DNA of 64,000 bases from Pseudorasbora parva (GCF_024679245.1 NC_090185.1:28522926-28586925), one strand, 5' to 3'; positions 33,094 to 46,752 are shown, counted from the first letter of the stretch. Numbers and translations are program-made. Notes: generated by a model from the letters alone, not told the origin.

Positions 33094-36000
33094 GTTTTCT
33101 TGCTTTCATTGCTGAAAGATTGCTGTCATTGTAATGTCCGCAATGACTTTGCATATGTAATGTCTTTTTGAGGCCTTGTCCACACTAATAATAATTCGCT
33201 TGAAAATGCATATTTTTCTCTCCGTTTTGGCCACTGCTTTTTTGTCCTGTGAAAACTGATTATTTTTTAAATCGCTTTCCCAAGTGGATAGATTTGAAAA
33301 CGCTGTTTTTGTGTTGTAGAGTGGACTGTGAACACCAACGTATTTGAAAACGATGACGCGTGTGTAGTCATGTAACGCATATTAAACCAAAGCATGTTTA
33401 AACTGGTATTGTCCTATTCGCTTTATACGACGCTAGTGCATCCTCCAGCTCCGGCCAGCCTTCCTTATCTCTCCCACCTGCCATTTCTATACGTGGCGTT
33501 ACCTGCAGCACTCCACTTTTACTGTCTTTTACTTATTTTACTGTATGTCCACACACACCTCTTATTTCACTTGAAAAGGACACCCACTCTCTGAGGTAAC
33601 ATACAGGCACGAGGCTACATTGCGCATGCGTCGAACCGAGAAACGCACAAGCTCCGAACCGAGACGGGCGAACTGAACAGTTTGTTTTTTTCCCATGTAC
33701 CGTGCCACCCCTATTAGCAATATTGTAAGTAGAATCCATGACACATTTCTTTTTTCAGGATTATTTAATTTGACAGTTGGATAGCCAAGCTGAAAGTCTC
33801 CGTTCATGTGTATCCATTGCCATCCTCCCCATCTGAGTGAAATCCCAGCCAGGCGCACCTGTCCCACCCAGCTCAGACGGGCCGCTATCTTTTAGACCCT
33901 GTGAACGACAGCTGTGGTCTACTGCCGCGCTGAGACACTATTTATAGCCCACCGCCGGAGCCACTATAACGGGCTTCAGTGCGAGGATGGAGGGAGAATT
34001 CTGGATCCCCGTTGGGACTCTAGACTCTAGAAGGTGCTTCCGAACACAAACGTTGCTTTGCATTTTGGCACGGCTTCAAGGTTGTAGGGGGCGGGACGTT
34101 GGCACTACACAGCTCAGTGTGTAAGCGAGCACGTGCACGAGTCTGGCTCTGTGATGTGGGTCATTAAGCAGCGAACTGCCCCGTCAGGGAGCAAAAGAAA
34201 AGGGATGATCCCTACTCCTGCCTCCCTCGTGTGCAGCACCTGCTGTGTCTGGCAGCGTGCACGTCTGTGTTTACTCCTGGACCGGTGCGACCTCAGTGCT
34301 ACCCATGCTGCATCTCAATCAGAGCCGTGGATAGGCTGCTTAATGCTGCTCTGGGAAAAAAACACTCAACCTTAGGCTCTTATCAGAATGGGGAACTGGT
34401 GTATGGCATATTGTGTAATATGTACGTTGTTCTTCCCACTATTTTATATCAAAAAACACATTAAACGATATGCCACAGGAAAGATTACAAAAGTTGTACA
34501 CTACATTGTCAATCGACATCACTAGAGTGCACCACTCTATCCAGTATGTGCTATATACTGCTAATGATTTTATAAACTTAAATTTATGAAACAGTCTGCG
34601 GTAACAAATGTGAATGTCAGTTAGCTTCATTGTCGCTTGTCCTCGCTTGTGGTGCACTATGCAGTATGCATTTTATAAAAAAGCATGTGAACCATTCCTT
34701 CAACAATAAAGTTTTTATGTATTAGTACACCGCATTGTCATTTGACATCACTAGTGTTCTGCATTGTACTGTAAGTGGACTCAATCTCATTGGAATAAAT
34801 GGAGGGAATCATTATGAAATCCATTATTTTATAGCCCTTGCACCTGAATCAGTGGTGGCATCATCTCTTAGCATCCCTCCTGTTGTGTTGGTGGCATTTA
34901 CTCTAAACATCCTAACAGCTGTTGTTAGTCTCTCACAGTCACAGAGGTGATGGAGAATGTCTCCTTCCTCCCAGCTGTTCTGCTATAGCATACGCACTCC
35001 CATGTGTATATAAAGTGTCAGTTGTTCATTAGCAGATTTTAGTAGATGAGGTGGATTTATTAGGGCTATTAGCAGACTCCGTTGCAGATCGAGCCTCATG
35101 CAGGCATATTGATTTAGGCTGCTACTATCTCTGCTGTTTTCCCTCACAACATGGAGCTGCTAAAACTATTTTCATGGTGTCAAAACCACAGCTTAAATTA
35201 GACCGTTTAATATGAAATTTAATTGACCTTAGAGTAGACAGTATCTTTATTTTGCAAGAATGCAGGTGAAATTTGTGGTTTTTGTGGCCTGTCACGCTAA
35301 CAAATTTTGCTGGACGATAAATTGGCCAAGAAATGATTGATGAGGTGCATATTAGGGGTGGTTCGGTTCTGTACCTTTCTTGTTTTTTTGTTTGTTTGTT
35401 TTTTTAACTGTTAACACTCCAGAAATTTACTTCAGCATATGATATATAACTTAATTATCAACAATTTGGGATTCAGCATTAAAAAAAAAGTTATATCTTG
35501 TAATCATGCACAAACAACTTGACTTGACCATCTCTGAGGAACGCTAAGTGAGATTTTGAGACGTAGAGAGAGTAGACATTGATGACATGCTTTTCATTTA
35601 TTTGGCAAAAAAAGGAGAATGTGTATTGCTATCTACAGGAACTTATGTGCCTTTATTAGCACACAAAGATTGAACTAAAGAATTAACTTGCATTTATCAA
35701 ACTGCCAACTTCAGTGTAGCTTTAAGTCTCGTTTATACTCGGCACGAGCGCGAGGGTGCGCGCTGCAAAAAGGATGTCAACGAGACCCCATTTTGCTTGG
35801 CGCTGTGCACGTCAAATTTTGTAACTTTGCGTGCGGCTCCGCAACCGAAGAAGCACAAGTTCCAGGAGAAGCTGGCCGAGCATATGACGTCTCATCACAC
35901 CGGCACCCGGTCTGGGCGTTTAGTATGAATAAACACATCAAACGAGGCGCGTGTGCAGTCAGTGAGAGAGATGAGGAAAACAAACAAGCAGTCAAATGGA

Positions 36001-36807
36001 AATTATCGTGGCCAGAAAAATTATCAAGCTCATTTTTTTCACTGTGCGATTAATTGATTTATTGACTATCGCGACATGCCTAGTTATGATTACATTTTAG
36101 AAATTTAGAATCCATTTTTGCTATGGAAGAAGCGGTCGGCACATGGTCCAAAAGGACATTGTCCCTAGTCTCTTAATGAGTCATGAGTGTGTTTTGGGCA
36201 TAACGTGCATTAAACTAATCAGAGTCTCATTCAATTGTGCTCGCACCATGGCGGATTCGCTGTTTACATGACGGGAGCAATTTGCGAGCAGATAGAATGA
36301 ACGCTTCTCCAGAGAGTAATCCTTTTATGTTTAATATTTGTGCGCATCGCTGTGTGTGTTATAAGCAGTGTACGCGTGTTGTTCACCCGCCTATAGGCGC
36401 ATTTTACTAACGCGCTCTTTAAATAACACAAAATATACTGCGCTATTGACTTAAAACCAGGTTTTTGTTGGTCAATGGCATAGTCGATTTCAGTTGCCTC
36501 AAAATAGCAACGTGCCAACAATGCGCCTGAACACCAAGTTTTCAGACCATGGGCAAACAGGTGGGAGTTCATTAGCTATTTTAACAACATGGTGCTGGAC
36601 ATGAAACTGATAACTGCGTCATGCTGAAACTAGCAAAAAACACTTGTTGTGCCTGCCGTCACATTGCCGGGTGTATTATAGAGCCCAATGAGCAATAGCG
36701 TGTCAACGTGTTCTGTGATTTATTATTATAGATGTTTGATATCAGTTTCTTAATTTTTGACTTCAGATAGAGCAGCGTTTCCTCCTGATCACAGAGCTGC
36801 TCTTCAC
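33094..36807. other. crebbp intron 1 with unresolved element fragments
   Basis: Fragments with hAT-like ends are visible: CCGTGCCACCCCTA ending near 33714, TAGGGGTGGTTCGG beginning near 35353, and ATCGCGACATGCCTA ending near 36080. Their partners were not found. The piece 33180-33370 resembles a MITE that begins GGCCTTGTCCACACTAATA. No exon or RNA gene was recognised. Confidence 0.35.
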
Positions 36808-38436
36808 TAGGGCTGGACAATAATTCAATATCAATATATATCGCGATATAATTTTTTTCAATAACGGTGATATGATTTTTAAACACATTTCCGATATTTC
36901 GATAAATATATTACAGCATTCCTCACTGACTGACGTTCAGGGCGCAGCCGTCAGAAAGAGCAGAACATGATTGGCTACTTGCGCGATGACGTACACCACA
37001 GAAACGCAGTCAGTGCTCAGCAGTAGTAGGCTGATAGATCCAACGCGGCAAGTTTTAGCTACAAAAAGAGTTTCCCTGACCGCAACACAAATGTGACTGA
37101 ACGCACTTCCACAAGTAAGGAGAAAGAAATAGTTGATAAGAGAAGAAAGACTAACGTTAATTCAGTGGGGTGGAAGTGGTTCGGCGTGTCCCCCGCACTT
37201 TTACTGGGTCTCCCCGGTCCTAGTCGACCCGCTCCGAGCGGGATTCCAAACGGCGTTACCTGGAGCGAGGGCGGGCAAGTTAACAGGGACGCTAAAGACC
37301 GCTTTCTCTAACCTCGGTTGATTGCGCGCTTCTTGAGGTCACGGGCAAGTGTATACATAGAAACCAATGTGAATACATCAAGATTTAATTTCAGAGACCA
37401 AAAATAATCTATGCATGACCTGTCATTATATTCGTATCTAAATATGAGGAGGACGCTCTCTCACAGAAAGTCCAAAAGCGGATTCGCAGAACTAACGTTA
37501 CTGTCGCGCTGGAGCTGCAGCTGAAGGACGTTACATATACATACAAATCGTTATGAGCTGAAAGGTGACGATCGACAGTCAGACGATTGCGACAATATAT
37601 GAAAGCAATGAAGGAGCATCATGAGCAACAAAACTGTTTTCAACACTGATAATAATCATAAATGTTTGTTTAGCATCAAATCCTAATATGAGAATGATGA
37701 GTAACACTGAAGACTGGAGTAATGATGATAAATTCAGCTTTGATCACAGAAATAAAGGACACTTTACTATATATTCACGTAGTGAACAGATGATGTAGAT
37801 CAGAATAATATTTCACTGTATTACGTTGTTTACTGCATTTTTAATTAAATAAATGCAGCATTAAATATATGCTATAATTTTGCATAAATGAAAAAGAGCG
37901 CTATGAAATTTAAAACTTAAAAGAAAATGCTCAATAAACTGCGTCTGCGGCATAGGAGCGCTGTACGCTGTGAAGCAGATCCACCATCTGAAGCAGATCC
38001 CTCTGCTAGAATATTCTGAGTCAGGCTGAATCCTGCCTGAAGCACTTTTGTTTAATCTATATTAAGAATAATATAATCAGCCTATGTTATAGTTTAAACT
38101 TAAAGATATTAATATTAATAAAGTGAGAGTCTTATGTTTATTTGATGTTGATTTCACATTTCTTTTTCATATAAAGGCTAAATACAAATAAAAGGTGAAC
38201 ATTAATTTATTTGTACTGGTTTTATTTCTAAAATATTATATTTTATAGGAGGACTATTCATAGACTTGGCCAATACATTTTTCAGAAGTTTGTAGGTACA
38301 GACATCCTATGTGGCAGTTCTTAGTAGTTTTTTCTAAAGCTTTTATATAGTTCATATCGATATCGGAATTATATCGTATCGACCAAAATTAAGAAAAATA
38401 TCGTGATATGAATTTTGGCCATATCGTCCAGCCCTA
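36808..38436. mobile_element. hAT element (TAGGGCTGGACAATA ends)
   Basis: TAGGGCTGGACAATAATTC at the left and GCCATATCGTCCAGCCCTA at the right are inverted. CTCTTCAC is perfectly duplicated at 36800-36807 and 38437-38444. Size 1,629 bp with no transposase recognised. It includes part of another dispersed repeat at 37696-37876. Confidence 0.92.
37696..37876. repeat. Dispersed fish repeat, copy 2
   Basis: Shares TCAGCTTTGATCACAGAAAT, ATATTTCACTGTATTAC and AATAAATGCAGC with the repeat at 3062-3215. It lies inside the hAT 36808-38436. Confidence 0.5.
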
Positions 38437-38829
38437 CTCTTCACTGACACGCTCTGTGATTATATGCATTTCATTAAAATCACAGCCTTTACACTTTCAT
38501 AATCGCACATAAGCCAAATCATAACTGCGGTTCGATTTCAATTAATCATGCATTCCTAGTTTTCTCCATGTTGTTTGTGGTGTCATTGCCATAGAAAATC
38601 AACATGGCTATCCCGGAGAATGAAAGAGTGCCACAGTATGCACAATTCTGTCCCGAACAGTTGCAATACACAGTTCGGACAGTCAATCAGTTAGATCAGA
38701 TTCCTGTTGATTACACAAATATTCAGATTTGGACTGACAGTGTAGTGAGAAACTCCGTGTCAAGGACGTCAAGAAGCGAATAAATAACTGAGCACAGAAT
38801 TAAATTTCTCTCTCTTGTTCTTTCCTCAG

Positions 38830-39467
38830 AGTTGGGTTCACTTTCCTGGGATGACCTGGAGAACGATCTTCCAGATGAGCTGATTCCTAATGGAGACCTG
38901 GGGCTGATGTCCATGCCCTCTAACGGTGGGGCTGCTGGTACAGGCGGTCATGGCCCCATGGTCCCCGATGCTGCTGCCAAGCACAAGCAGCTCTCCGAGC
39001 TCCTACGGCCGGGAAGCAGCGCTGGGATGAACTCGGCCAGTCCACAGCCCGGCGGCATGGGACCTCAGCTGGGTGGGCTTGGAAAGAGTCCCCTGGGCCA
39101 GGGCTCCCCTTCTCACCCGTCTCAAACACAGAAACCAGGTGGTAACCCAGGGACACAGGGCAATAACGCTGGCTCAGCTGGCATGGGACTCGGCACGGGA
39201 TTTAACCAGGCCATGCTGAACAGCGGCATGATGGGACAGAATGCGGGTGCTCAGCCGGGTCAGGTGATCAATGGAACCCCTGGGACTGTAGGCCGCGGCC
39301 GAGGTGCGCCGGGGATGCAGTACCAGAGCGCCGCCATGCAGGTGGCATCTTCTGCAGGGGCAGGAGGAGCAGCGGGGGTGGCAACACCAGGAGGAGCGGC
39401 GAGTGTCCTGGCTGAGGCGCTCACACAAGGGGCACAGCAGATGGGCATCAACAGCCAGCAAGCCAAG
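38830..39467 (+). CDS. crebbp: crebbp exon 2: N-terminal transactivation region, LXXLL motif
   Basis: After TTTCCTCAG the exon adds AG to complete Glu-27, then runs 212 codons to AAG before GTGAGA (phase 0, residues 28-239). DLENDLPDELIPNG is a CBP/p300 hallmark, and KHKQLSELL (LXXLL at about residues 81-85) is the nuclear-receptor interaction motif. The rest is Gly/Met/Gln/Ala-rich low-complexity sequence ending near VINGTPGTVGRGRG and LAEALTQG, both CBP-like. It is shorter than the human exon and contains a Gly/Ala-rich insert (AGAGGAAGVATPGGAA). The SLSWDDLENDL segment, in place of a SLFDLENDL type, is a paralogue-specific marker. Confidence 0.95.
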
Positions 39468-41009
39468 GTGAGATGACCAATTTCTTTTGCTGTGGTTTCA
39501 TGTTCGCTCGTTCATAGCCGTGTTAAGATTAAGATTTTTTTTTTTTTTTTTACTTCGCATGTATTTTCTCATTAACCAGGTTTCCATTCAGTTATTTTTA
39601 TACAAATTTTGGGATTTTGGGAACTGAGCTGATTAGCAAGAATGTAATAAAAAAAAAGTGCAAACAAAAAATTGGAGGTAGATAAAACATGCTCGAGAAG
39701 AAGACATGCACAATCAGGGCTCGACATTAACGCTTGTCTGGGACAAGTGGATTTTTTGAAGGGACAAGTGAAAGAGAATTTTACTTGCCCGACAGACAAG
39801 AGCCTGATTAAAACAGCAATAACAAAAAATAACTAGCGAATCACCAAAATGCAAGAATGATTGTGCATTAATTAAGTGTAAGTGGTGATAGATAGTGGAA
39901 AAAAATATATAATAACCTGATGATAACAAGGTGGCCTTGTTGACGCTTGTGCAGCCTTTCGAGGAGAAATCACAACACTTGAGCGTTTAAGCTGTTTCCT
40001 GAATACCATCAAGACTGAAAATGACACTGATTTCATATGACAGTTAACAATGAACTAACTTTCACTTACATTAACATTCACTTAAAGTCACTTACATTTT
40101 AGATGCAATATTGAGCGTTTTTGTTCCATTGCAGCAGCGAAAATCGTTCACAGCAGAACCGTAACGCACCTCACAGCAACAAGTGTGTTACTGAACGATT
40201 CAACGTTTGAATGAATCGTTTGAATAAACGACTCAATGACTCACTCATTAAGACAGTCACCTGCTGCCGCCTACTGGAGGTTTAGTTTCATGTTTAAACT
40301 TACTTTCCAACATTTCTTTATGTCTGTTCAAAACTACAAATATAAACACATTTAATACATTATATACGCACGAGTTTAATTTTGAGCCGACTTCTGACAG
40401 AAGACCTAGACGATGGGTGTATCTTGTAGTAAAATCAGTACGTTGTCGATTTGAGGGAAGTATAATATAAATTTAATATAAAACCTTGAAATGGCGCTCT
40501 GTGGCGCGGCAGGATTTTGAACAAATTCCTGAGTCGCCGCGGACAGGCGCCGAATGCCGCCGCCGTTGCGCATACACTCATTGAAAATAATGTTCGAATT
40601 TTAAAGTCGTGTCCGGTGCAAAGCTCAGCGCCTTTAAAGGGGTCACACACCGGACGTGAAGCTTAGTCCAGTGCCACTTTTTTAAAATATTGAGCACCCC
40701 CATATTGCCAAAGTGGTATTATCCTCGTTTCATAAGACCCGCGAAGATACGACTGTAAGTTGGTCGAATCTGGCTCCGCATATCGATGCATCAAATCTTT
40801 CTATTCTTGCTCTTCGGGGTCACCCCCAGTTTTTATTTTATTTTATAAACCACACGATTTGATGCATTTAATAAAATAGCTGTGGTGGTTTGCCCAGTGG
40901 CTACAACTTCTATTTCTATTTTTTTTTCCTGATTTATCCATAATCCATGCTTTTTACTATTTCAGTTATTGTCGGATACATTAATTTACTTATTTTATTC
41001 TATTAAAAC
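39468..41009. other. crebbp intron 2, hAT-like fragment and unassigned sequence
   Basis: CAGGGCTCGACATTAACGCTTGTC at about 39715 is a typical hAT left end, with ACAAGTGG motifs inside. Its best right-end candidate is the diverged GTTAAATGTCGAG near 41240. A GGGGTCACACACCGGACG end lies near 40639. No exons recognised. Confidence 0.35.
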
Positions 41010-41673
41010 TAAAGACCAATTCACATCACACAAACAAGTTGGCCTTTGGAGTTTTAAGAAAAATAACTGTCATGTTCATACTCTACCCCAATAGACACGA
41101 CAAACTCGAGCACCCACAGAAACGGCCAAGCACCGACGGAAAAAGATGAGAGATTCTCCATTAATTTTAACCAAAAAATATAAAGATTGGAGCTTTCAGA
41201 CATGATTTTATAGTTCATTTGAGGCCGTTTCTACTGCGTTAAATGTCGAGAGCACATTGTAACGCGAGAGTTCGTCCATGTAATCAATCTGCTCTCACTC
41301 ATATTTTACGTGTGTGAACTCAAACTTTGTGTTCTCTCGAATATCTCCTTGCTCTTTCTGTAGAATTGTCTTCTGATTTGTCCAAAAATCTGCCATTTTC
41401 ACTACAAGGATAATTTACTAAGCATGCCCAGCTCCTACCTCATTGTCATGGCAACAGTTAGTTTCCAGCTTAGATTGCGTCCGACTGTCGTGTGTTGACA
41501 AATCATACCACACTGCTTAGACATTCACGACCCAACAAACACAGACTGAACATGTTCAAATGGGTGAAAACAAACTCTGACCAACGGCAACAGACGCTGA
41601 TGTGGGCACACGCTGATCCAACAAACTCAGATTGTTTGTTGCCGTTTGTCTATGCGGTGTGAATAGACCTTAA
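41010..41673. mobile_element. MITE with AAGACCAATTCACA ends
   Basis: AAAGACCAATTCACATCACA at the left corresponds to GCGGTGTGAATAGACCTT at the right as an inverted repeat with mismatches. About 660 bp, no ORF. Confidence 0.5.
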
Positions 41674-42609
41674 AAATCGGTATTGTGAATTAAAAAGGGC
41701 TGTAACCAAAGATAAATATTACATGAAAGAGTATTTCGTTTTTTTATTTTCGCATTACGATATAGGCTAGACTTTTAAAATCAAGGTATCCCTGCATTTA
41801 AATCCACATTAGTACCATCAAGTCCCTGTTTCACTCGGCAATAAGTTATGTCCGTTATGTTCGGTGAAATCTGTTTCATGTCTTTTTTTAGAGCTCTAGT
41901 ATGCTGGTGGAATCTGATCAGTGTGTAAATCAGGCTGTCCGTCCAGTTTCGTCTGACAGTGCAGCAGCAGACGGACTCACATTATCACTCTTTATCTGGA
42001 GCCGCTCTTTGCTGCCTCATTGTTTGATTGCATGACTCATTCCTGCACTTGTGTTTTTTATTAGGCTTAAATGCTTGTGTTACGAGAGCGTGCGTGCCAG
42101 AACGCTCTTAAACTCTGCCATTTTGTTTGAAGGCCTGTGATAAAGACAGCTGCAGAATTATGCTGGATGGGAAGGCAAATTTAAAAGCTCTCGACGTAAA
42201 GTGCCATGTTACATGCATACGCGTATCGCCTGTGCTCTATGCAAATTTGATGAATAGAACGTGTCTCTATGATGGATGGGTTATTGACTGATGGGGTCTA
42301 AAAGCAGTCCTCAGGTGTCAGAAATGGCAGGTTGTGAATTTGTATTACGAATTCAAATCCCAAAGCGCATATATATAGCTAGTGATTTATTGGGGTTAGA
42401 GCTGGAAAATGCTTTTATTTTGCATTTCTTATAAAAAATATGAATTATCACAAGTAAATGTGGGCTGAATGGTTGAAAGCTATGCTGTTGTTGTTTTTTT
42501 CTCACACACAACCTATTGGAAAGTGTGGATGAGTCATTAGTTGGGTTATTAAAATAACAAAATTATAGTTTTTAATAGGGCTGGGCGATAAATCAATTTT
42601 ATCGATTAA

Positions 42610-43874
42610 AGCCCCGTTTCCACCAAAATTACCCAGAACAATTTGTACCAGGAACTTTTTTACGGGAACTTTTCTTCCCCCCAGACCTGCAGCTGTCTGC
42701 GTTTCGACCGCGATCTAAAGTTCCGAGAAGATTAGGCAAATTAGTCCGGTGATAGGACTGCGCGCGACTGTTCCTCCAAGTCAGTGAAGGACATGTCTGA
42801 CTTACTGCAGTAATCATTTTTGTGTGTACCGATTGAAAGGTGGACTATTTACATGAGACGTTATCTAAACCGATCTGGTGTTTACATGTGATGACTTTCA
42901 ATCACAATCATTTATCACATGCAGTTTGTCTGCCGCATCAAAAATGTCAACGCTGTGTTTTCTCCAGCAGCTGGAGTGTGTTTACTGTAGCCTATAGCAA
43001 CTCTTAACGGCCACCAGGACTAATACAGTATTATTTATAGCTATTTATTTGTCGTAAAGTGCATAATCATCTCAGAAAAAAAATGTTCTGTCAGGCGCAG
43101 TTAAAGTAAAAACTGCCTGGGGCAATATACGCTGTGTCATTACTCCAACATTATCTTCATAACTTAAGAAATAAAAAGTTTACCCCTCCGAAAAATTTAC
43201 TTTCCTCTCTTGTCAACATGAGCGCGGCGCGCTGTCACGTCATGTAAGGACGCACACTTAAAAGTAATCGGTCAGGTCATGGTGAAAAAAAATTAATAAC
43301 GAGTATGGAAGAGATTCAAGCTGTGCTGCTTTTGCTGGTTATGTATAGGTTTACGAGGTAATTAACAACGACAGAAAAGAGCACTAATATGCAGATTCAG
43401 CAGCATGCAGCATATTCAGAAAGCTTGTAAAGCTAGATTTAAAATGACAATGTTACATTACATACGTGCAATGTCCGTAATAGCTGATAATAATATACAT
43501 TGTCAATGTATATTATTATCAGCTATTACGGACATTGTACGTGAGATGGCTGAGACGAACGTGGCGCGCGCCATCAGACAGAGCGCAAGACTGATATTTA
43601 CCACTGAACGAGACTGAACCTCGCAAGACTTTTAAAAATGCCCGTTGAAATAAAATGCTGCTTGATCTAGACTAATCAGCATGTTCAGCGCCCAAGTCCC
43701 GCCCTCGAAAGTTCCTGAAGTTTGAAAAAGTACTACCTCGCGAGCAGGGCCGTTTGGAGGGGGAAATATTTACCCGGAACTTCATTTAGACCCTGGTTCC
43801 TGTGGTCTAAACACACGAAGTACCACCCAAAGTTCCTGGTTCCTGGGTAAAGTTCCTGCGGTGGAAACGGGGCT
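42610..43874. mobile_element. Harbinger-like MITE, copy 2 (inverted relative to 9385-10593)
   Basis: AGCCCCGTTTCCACC and GGTGGAAACGGGGCT ends with TAA duplicated at 42607-42609 and 43875-43877. It aligns end to end with copy 1 in reverse orientation. The clear exception is an extra segment of about 50 bp that creates the hairpin at 43464-43542. Confidence 0.88.
43464..43542. repeat. 39-bp-arm near-perfect hairpin, unique to this copy
   Basis: Arms 43464-43502 and 43504-43542 are inverted copies with one mismatch and a single-base spacer. The other family copy (9726-9764) has only one of these arms. The extra arm plus a short TTACATTACAT piece is therefore new to this copy. Confidence 0.9.
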
Positions 43875-44716
43875 TAATTCGAGTTTGTAGTTTCATGTCG
43901 ATTTTTGTGAATGAAAATCGTTTTTTTTCTTTAATATCCGCCGACGCTCCCTCTGGGCTCCCGTAATGGCTCAGCCCTCCCCCGCGCGTTTGCCACAGAG
44001 ATACACAAACAACAAGGATAGCGTCTAACAAGTGTCATTGGTTCAGTATTTCACAGAACTATTAACAATACCCCGCTGCAAAGTGTGTTTGAAGTCTGAA
44101 CGGAACTGCGCTCATTTAAGCTGCGCGGACAATGAGCGCAGCGCGAGCTCATACACGGGCCAATCTTACAGGGATACACAGCGCTGGAGATCCAGAGAGA
44201 GAGTGTTAGAAATTCACCACAGAATTAATAACAGCGCTACTGTGGTCTAGTGGAAGCGTTCGGCGCAGAATTCTGTTATAAACCACAGATATCAGATCAA
44301 ACAGAGCTGACGTGGAGACAACATGACAAGGTCAGAGGTTTCAGTCACAAATCACCAACATTCACCATGATTTACTGTAGTAAAACCACATGGATTTAAT
44401 GTTGTCATTATTTATCTCAGGATTCGTACAACCTTTTGAGATTGAAATTCAAGCACTTTCCAATGGTTTTGTACACTTACTGCACTTATTTCCAGCACTT
44501 CAAAGCTCTAAATATCCAAAATATGCTATTTTTAATGTGATGGTTTGTAAAACTAAAAGTGTAAAGGGGTCTTGTGAAAGAAATATTATTTTAGTTTAAT
44601 GTTTAATCCATTTTGTGGCAAACAAGCATTTTTTATTTAAAAAAAGATATGCAGTGCCCACCACTATAACCAGCAGAAGAGCACTTATTGATTTATTAGC
44701 CATTTCCACTCCTTAA

Positions 44717-45504
44717 AGGGTTACTTCAGCGATTAGCATATGGCTTTGTATCAGTAGAAACCCTGGAGAATATTCAAATTATTGTGCTTTCCCCCCTCAT
44801 ATCTCCCTGAGACAAGAGATTTATGCATTTTATTTCTGGAAAAATTCCTCCTATGATGCAAATTGACGATTTTTGCATCATAGGAGGAATGTTTGCCCAA
44901 AAGCTAAAGACTACAGCCAGCAGAGGGAGCCATTTCCGCATGTTTTGAATCCGCGCATGGGGGATGGGAGATTACACTCAGCTTGCAGGGAGAGCTCAGC
45001 TGGCAGCTACAGGCGCTCATTTAAACGGAGCTATGGTATGCAATGTAAGTCTTAACTTCTCAAATTAATTTCTATGAAAGTTAAGCTTGTAAAGGCATGA
45101 ACTGAAACGCGCCAGACTGAACTCGCGTTGTGAATGTATGCCGCGAGTGTAGTCACGATTACCTCAGCTCTCATCATGAGAGCTCATTTATCTGACTCCT
45201 GCAGTAAGTGCTCAGTGCTGTGACACTCGCGCGGTGACTCACTCATTATATTGAACAGACACGTTCAGTTTTTAATTGTAGTGTCTTCTCCAACTCAGTC
45301 ACAGTAATCAAGTTGGTGGCTAGGAATGGCACAGGGCAGCGAAGCATTCTGGGAATTGTAGTCTTTCATCCCCATGGGACAAAAATACATTTTCTGTCTT
45401 TTCTCAGTCTAGAAGACACCAAATTCAAAAATAATTTCACATTTCTACTACATTGATGACCCAGTTTAAATACAGATTCATCTTCCCAGCGCTGAAGTAC
45501 CCCT
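44717..45504. mobile_element. TTAA-flanked MITE (AGGGTTACTTCAGCG ends)
   Basis: AGGGTTACTTCAGCG at the left and CGCTGAAGTACCCCT at the right, with TTAA at 44713-44716 and 45505-45508. 788 bp. It is nested in the hAT 42576-46049. Confidence 0.8.
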
Positions 45505-46635
45505 TTAATATATGGAGAAAAGTACGAAGTCACCAAGTCTCATGAAAAACTAAATTACACAGAAAGCAAGTAAAGAGCTCATTTTATAATAACTGAAGCT
45601 ATTGGTCAGTTCAGTGTGAGAATATTGAAGAACAATGGTCATCTATATTTAATAATATCATTAGCATATTATTAAATAGCATAACATTTAAAATTTTCCT
45701 ATACTTTTTTGCACATTACTGTTGTTAATAAAAGTTAATTTGATCTGCATATCAATTAATAAACATTTGATATGTATACTGTATATTGCAAAAGATATGG
45801 TGCCCATTTATACTGTGGAATGGTCTGGGTTATTCACATGCTGAAAGTTTGGCACCCCAGGTAGGCACTCTACCAAGCCGCAAATATTTTACCTGAACAA
45901 AATAAAGTTAAAACTTGTTTTGAACAATTTCTTTGTCATGCAGATTGATTTTAAGTAGGAGGGGGAAAAAAAAATCGATTAAAATCGTAATTCGAATTTT
46001 TTGGCAAAAAATCGGGGATTTTTTTTTTGGGCCATATCGCCCAGCCCTAGTTTTTAAGTAGAAAATAATCTAGCTCCAGGCTATCGAACCAAATGTGAAA
46101 GCACTTCTTGGTTTTGTCCCCGTGTTCTCCAGCGTAATTTTGAGCTTCAAATAAAGACCATTGGACCGTCTCTCTGTCACATGATCAATGTGACCAATTA
46201 AAAAAAAAAAAATCTGCAAGAATGCAGTCAATCGTACTTGTAGTTGGATGCTGGTGGTGTCAGATGGGAGGGTTTTCTGGCCTGTGGTTTAATAGTGTAC
46301 CACCAGGAAGCTGTTGTACCCTTTCGGTTAAATGCTCTCGCCTCACAAGAGGCTCATCTGGAGTGGTTTTCGGCTGTACAGCGCGCTCTTTTCAGCCACG
46401 CTTTACCTTGAGTAAACTGTCCACTTGTATTGGAGCCCTGCTTGTAGTGTTTGTAAGGCTACCTTCACACTGCGAGCTTTAGTGCTCAGATGCATTTATT
46501 TATAGTGTGATCTTGCCAGCAAATTTATGCTCAGACTTGAGTTTTTTATCCAGTGCAGACTGATCTCATGAAATGGCTTATGATACACCAATTCGTATGC
46601 CATTTTGGCATGCTATCAAGACGCCTAATCGCTTA

Positions 46636-46752
46636 CACTGGCCCTGCCCCTAAACCTACCCACCACACACACACACTGCCCCTGCCCCTAAACCTACCCA
46701 TCACACACACACTGGCCCTGCCCCTAAACGTAAACCTACCCATCTCACACAC
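46636..46752. repeat. Three-unit minisatellite
   Basis: Three tandem units of roughly 38-42 bp, each containing CCCTGCCCCTAAACCTACCC (or a close variant) followed by a short CA run. Confidence 0.8.

Larger units (their letters stand above)
42576..46049. mobile_element. 3.5-kb hAT (TAGGGCTGGGCGATA ends) holding two insertions
   Basis: TAGGGCTGGGCGATAAATC at the left and GCCATATCGCCCAGCCCTA at the right, with a perfect GTTTTTAA duplication (42568-42575 and 46050-46057). It contains the Harbinger-like copy 42610-43874 and the TTAA MITE 44717-45504. Net of these it is about 1.4 kb. No transposase recognised. Confidence 0.92.

Noticed and set aside
39174..39466. Cys/Arg-rich antisense ORFs over crebbp exon 2
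   Set aside because: They are antisense shadows of a GC-rich low-complexity exon.
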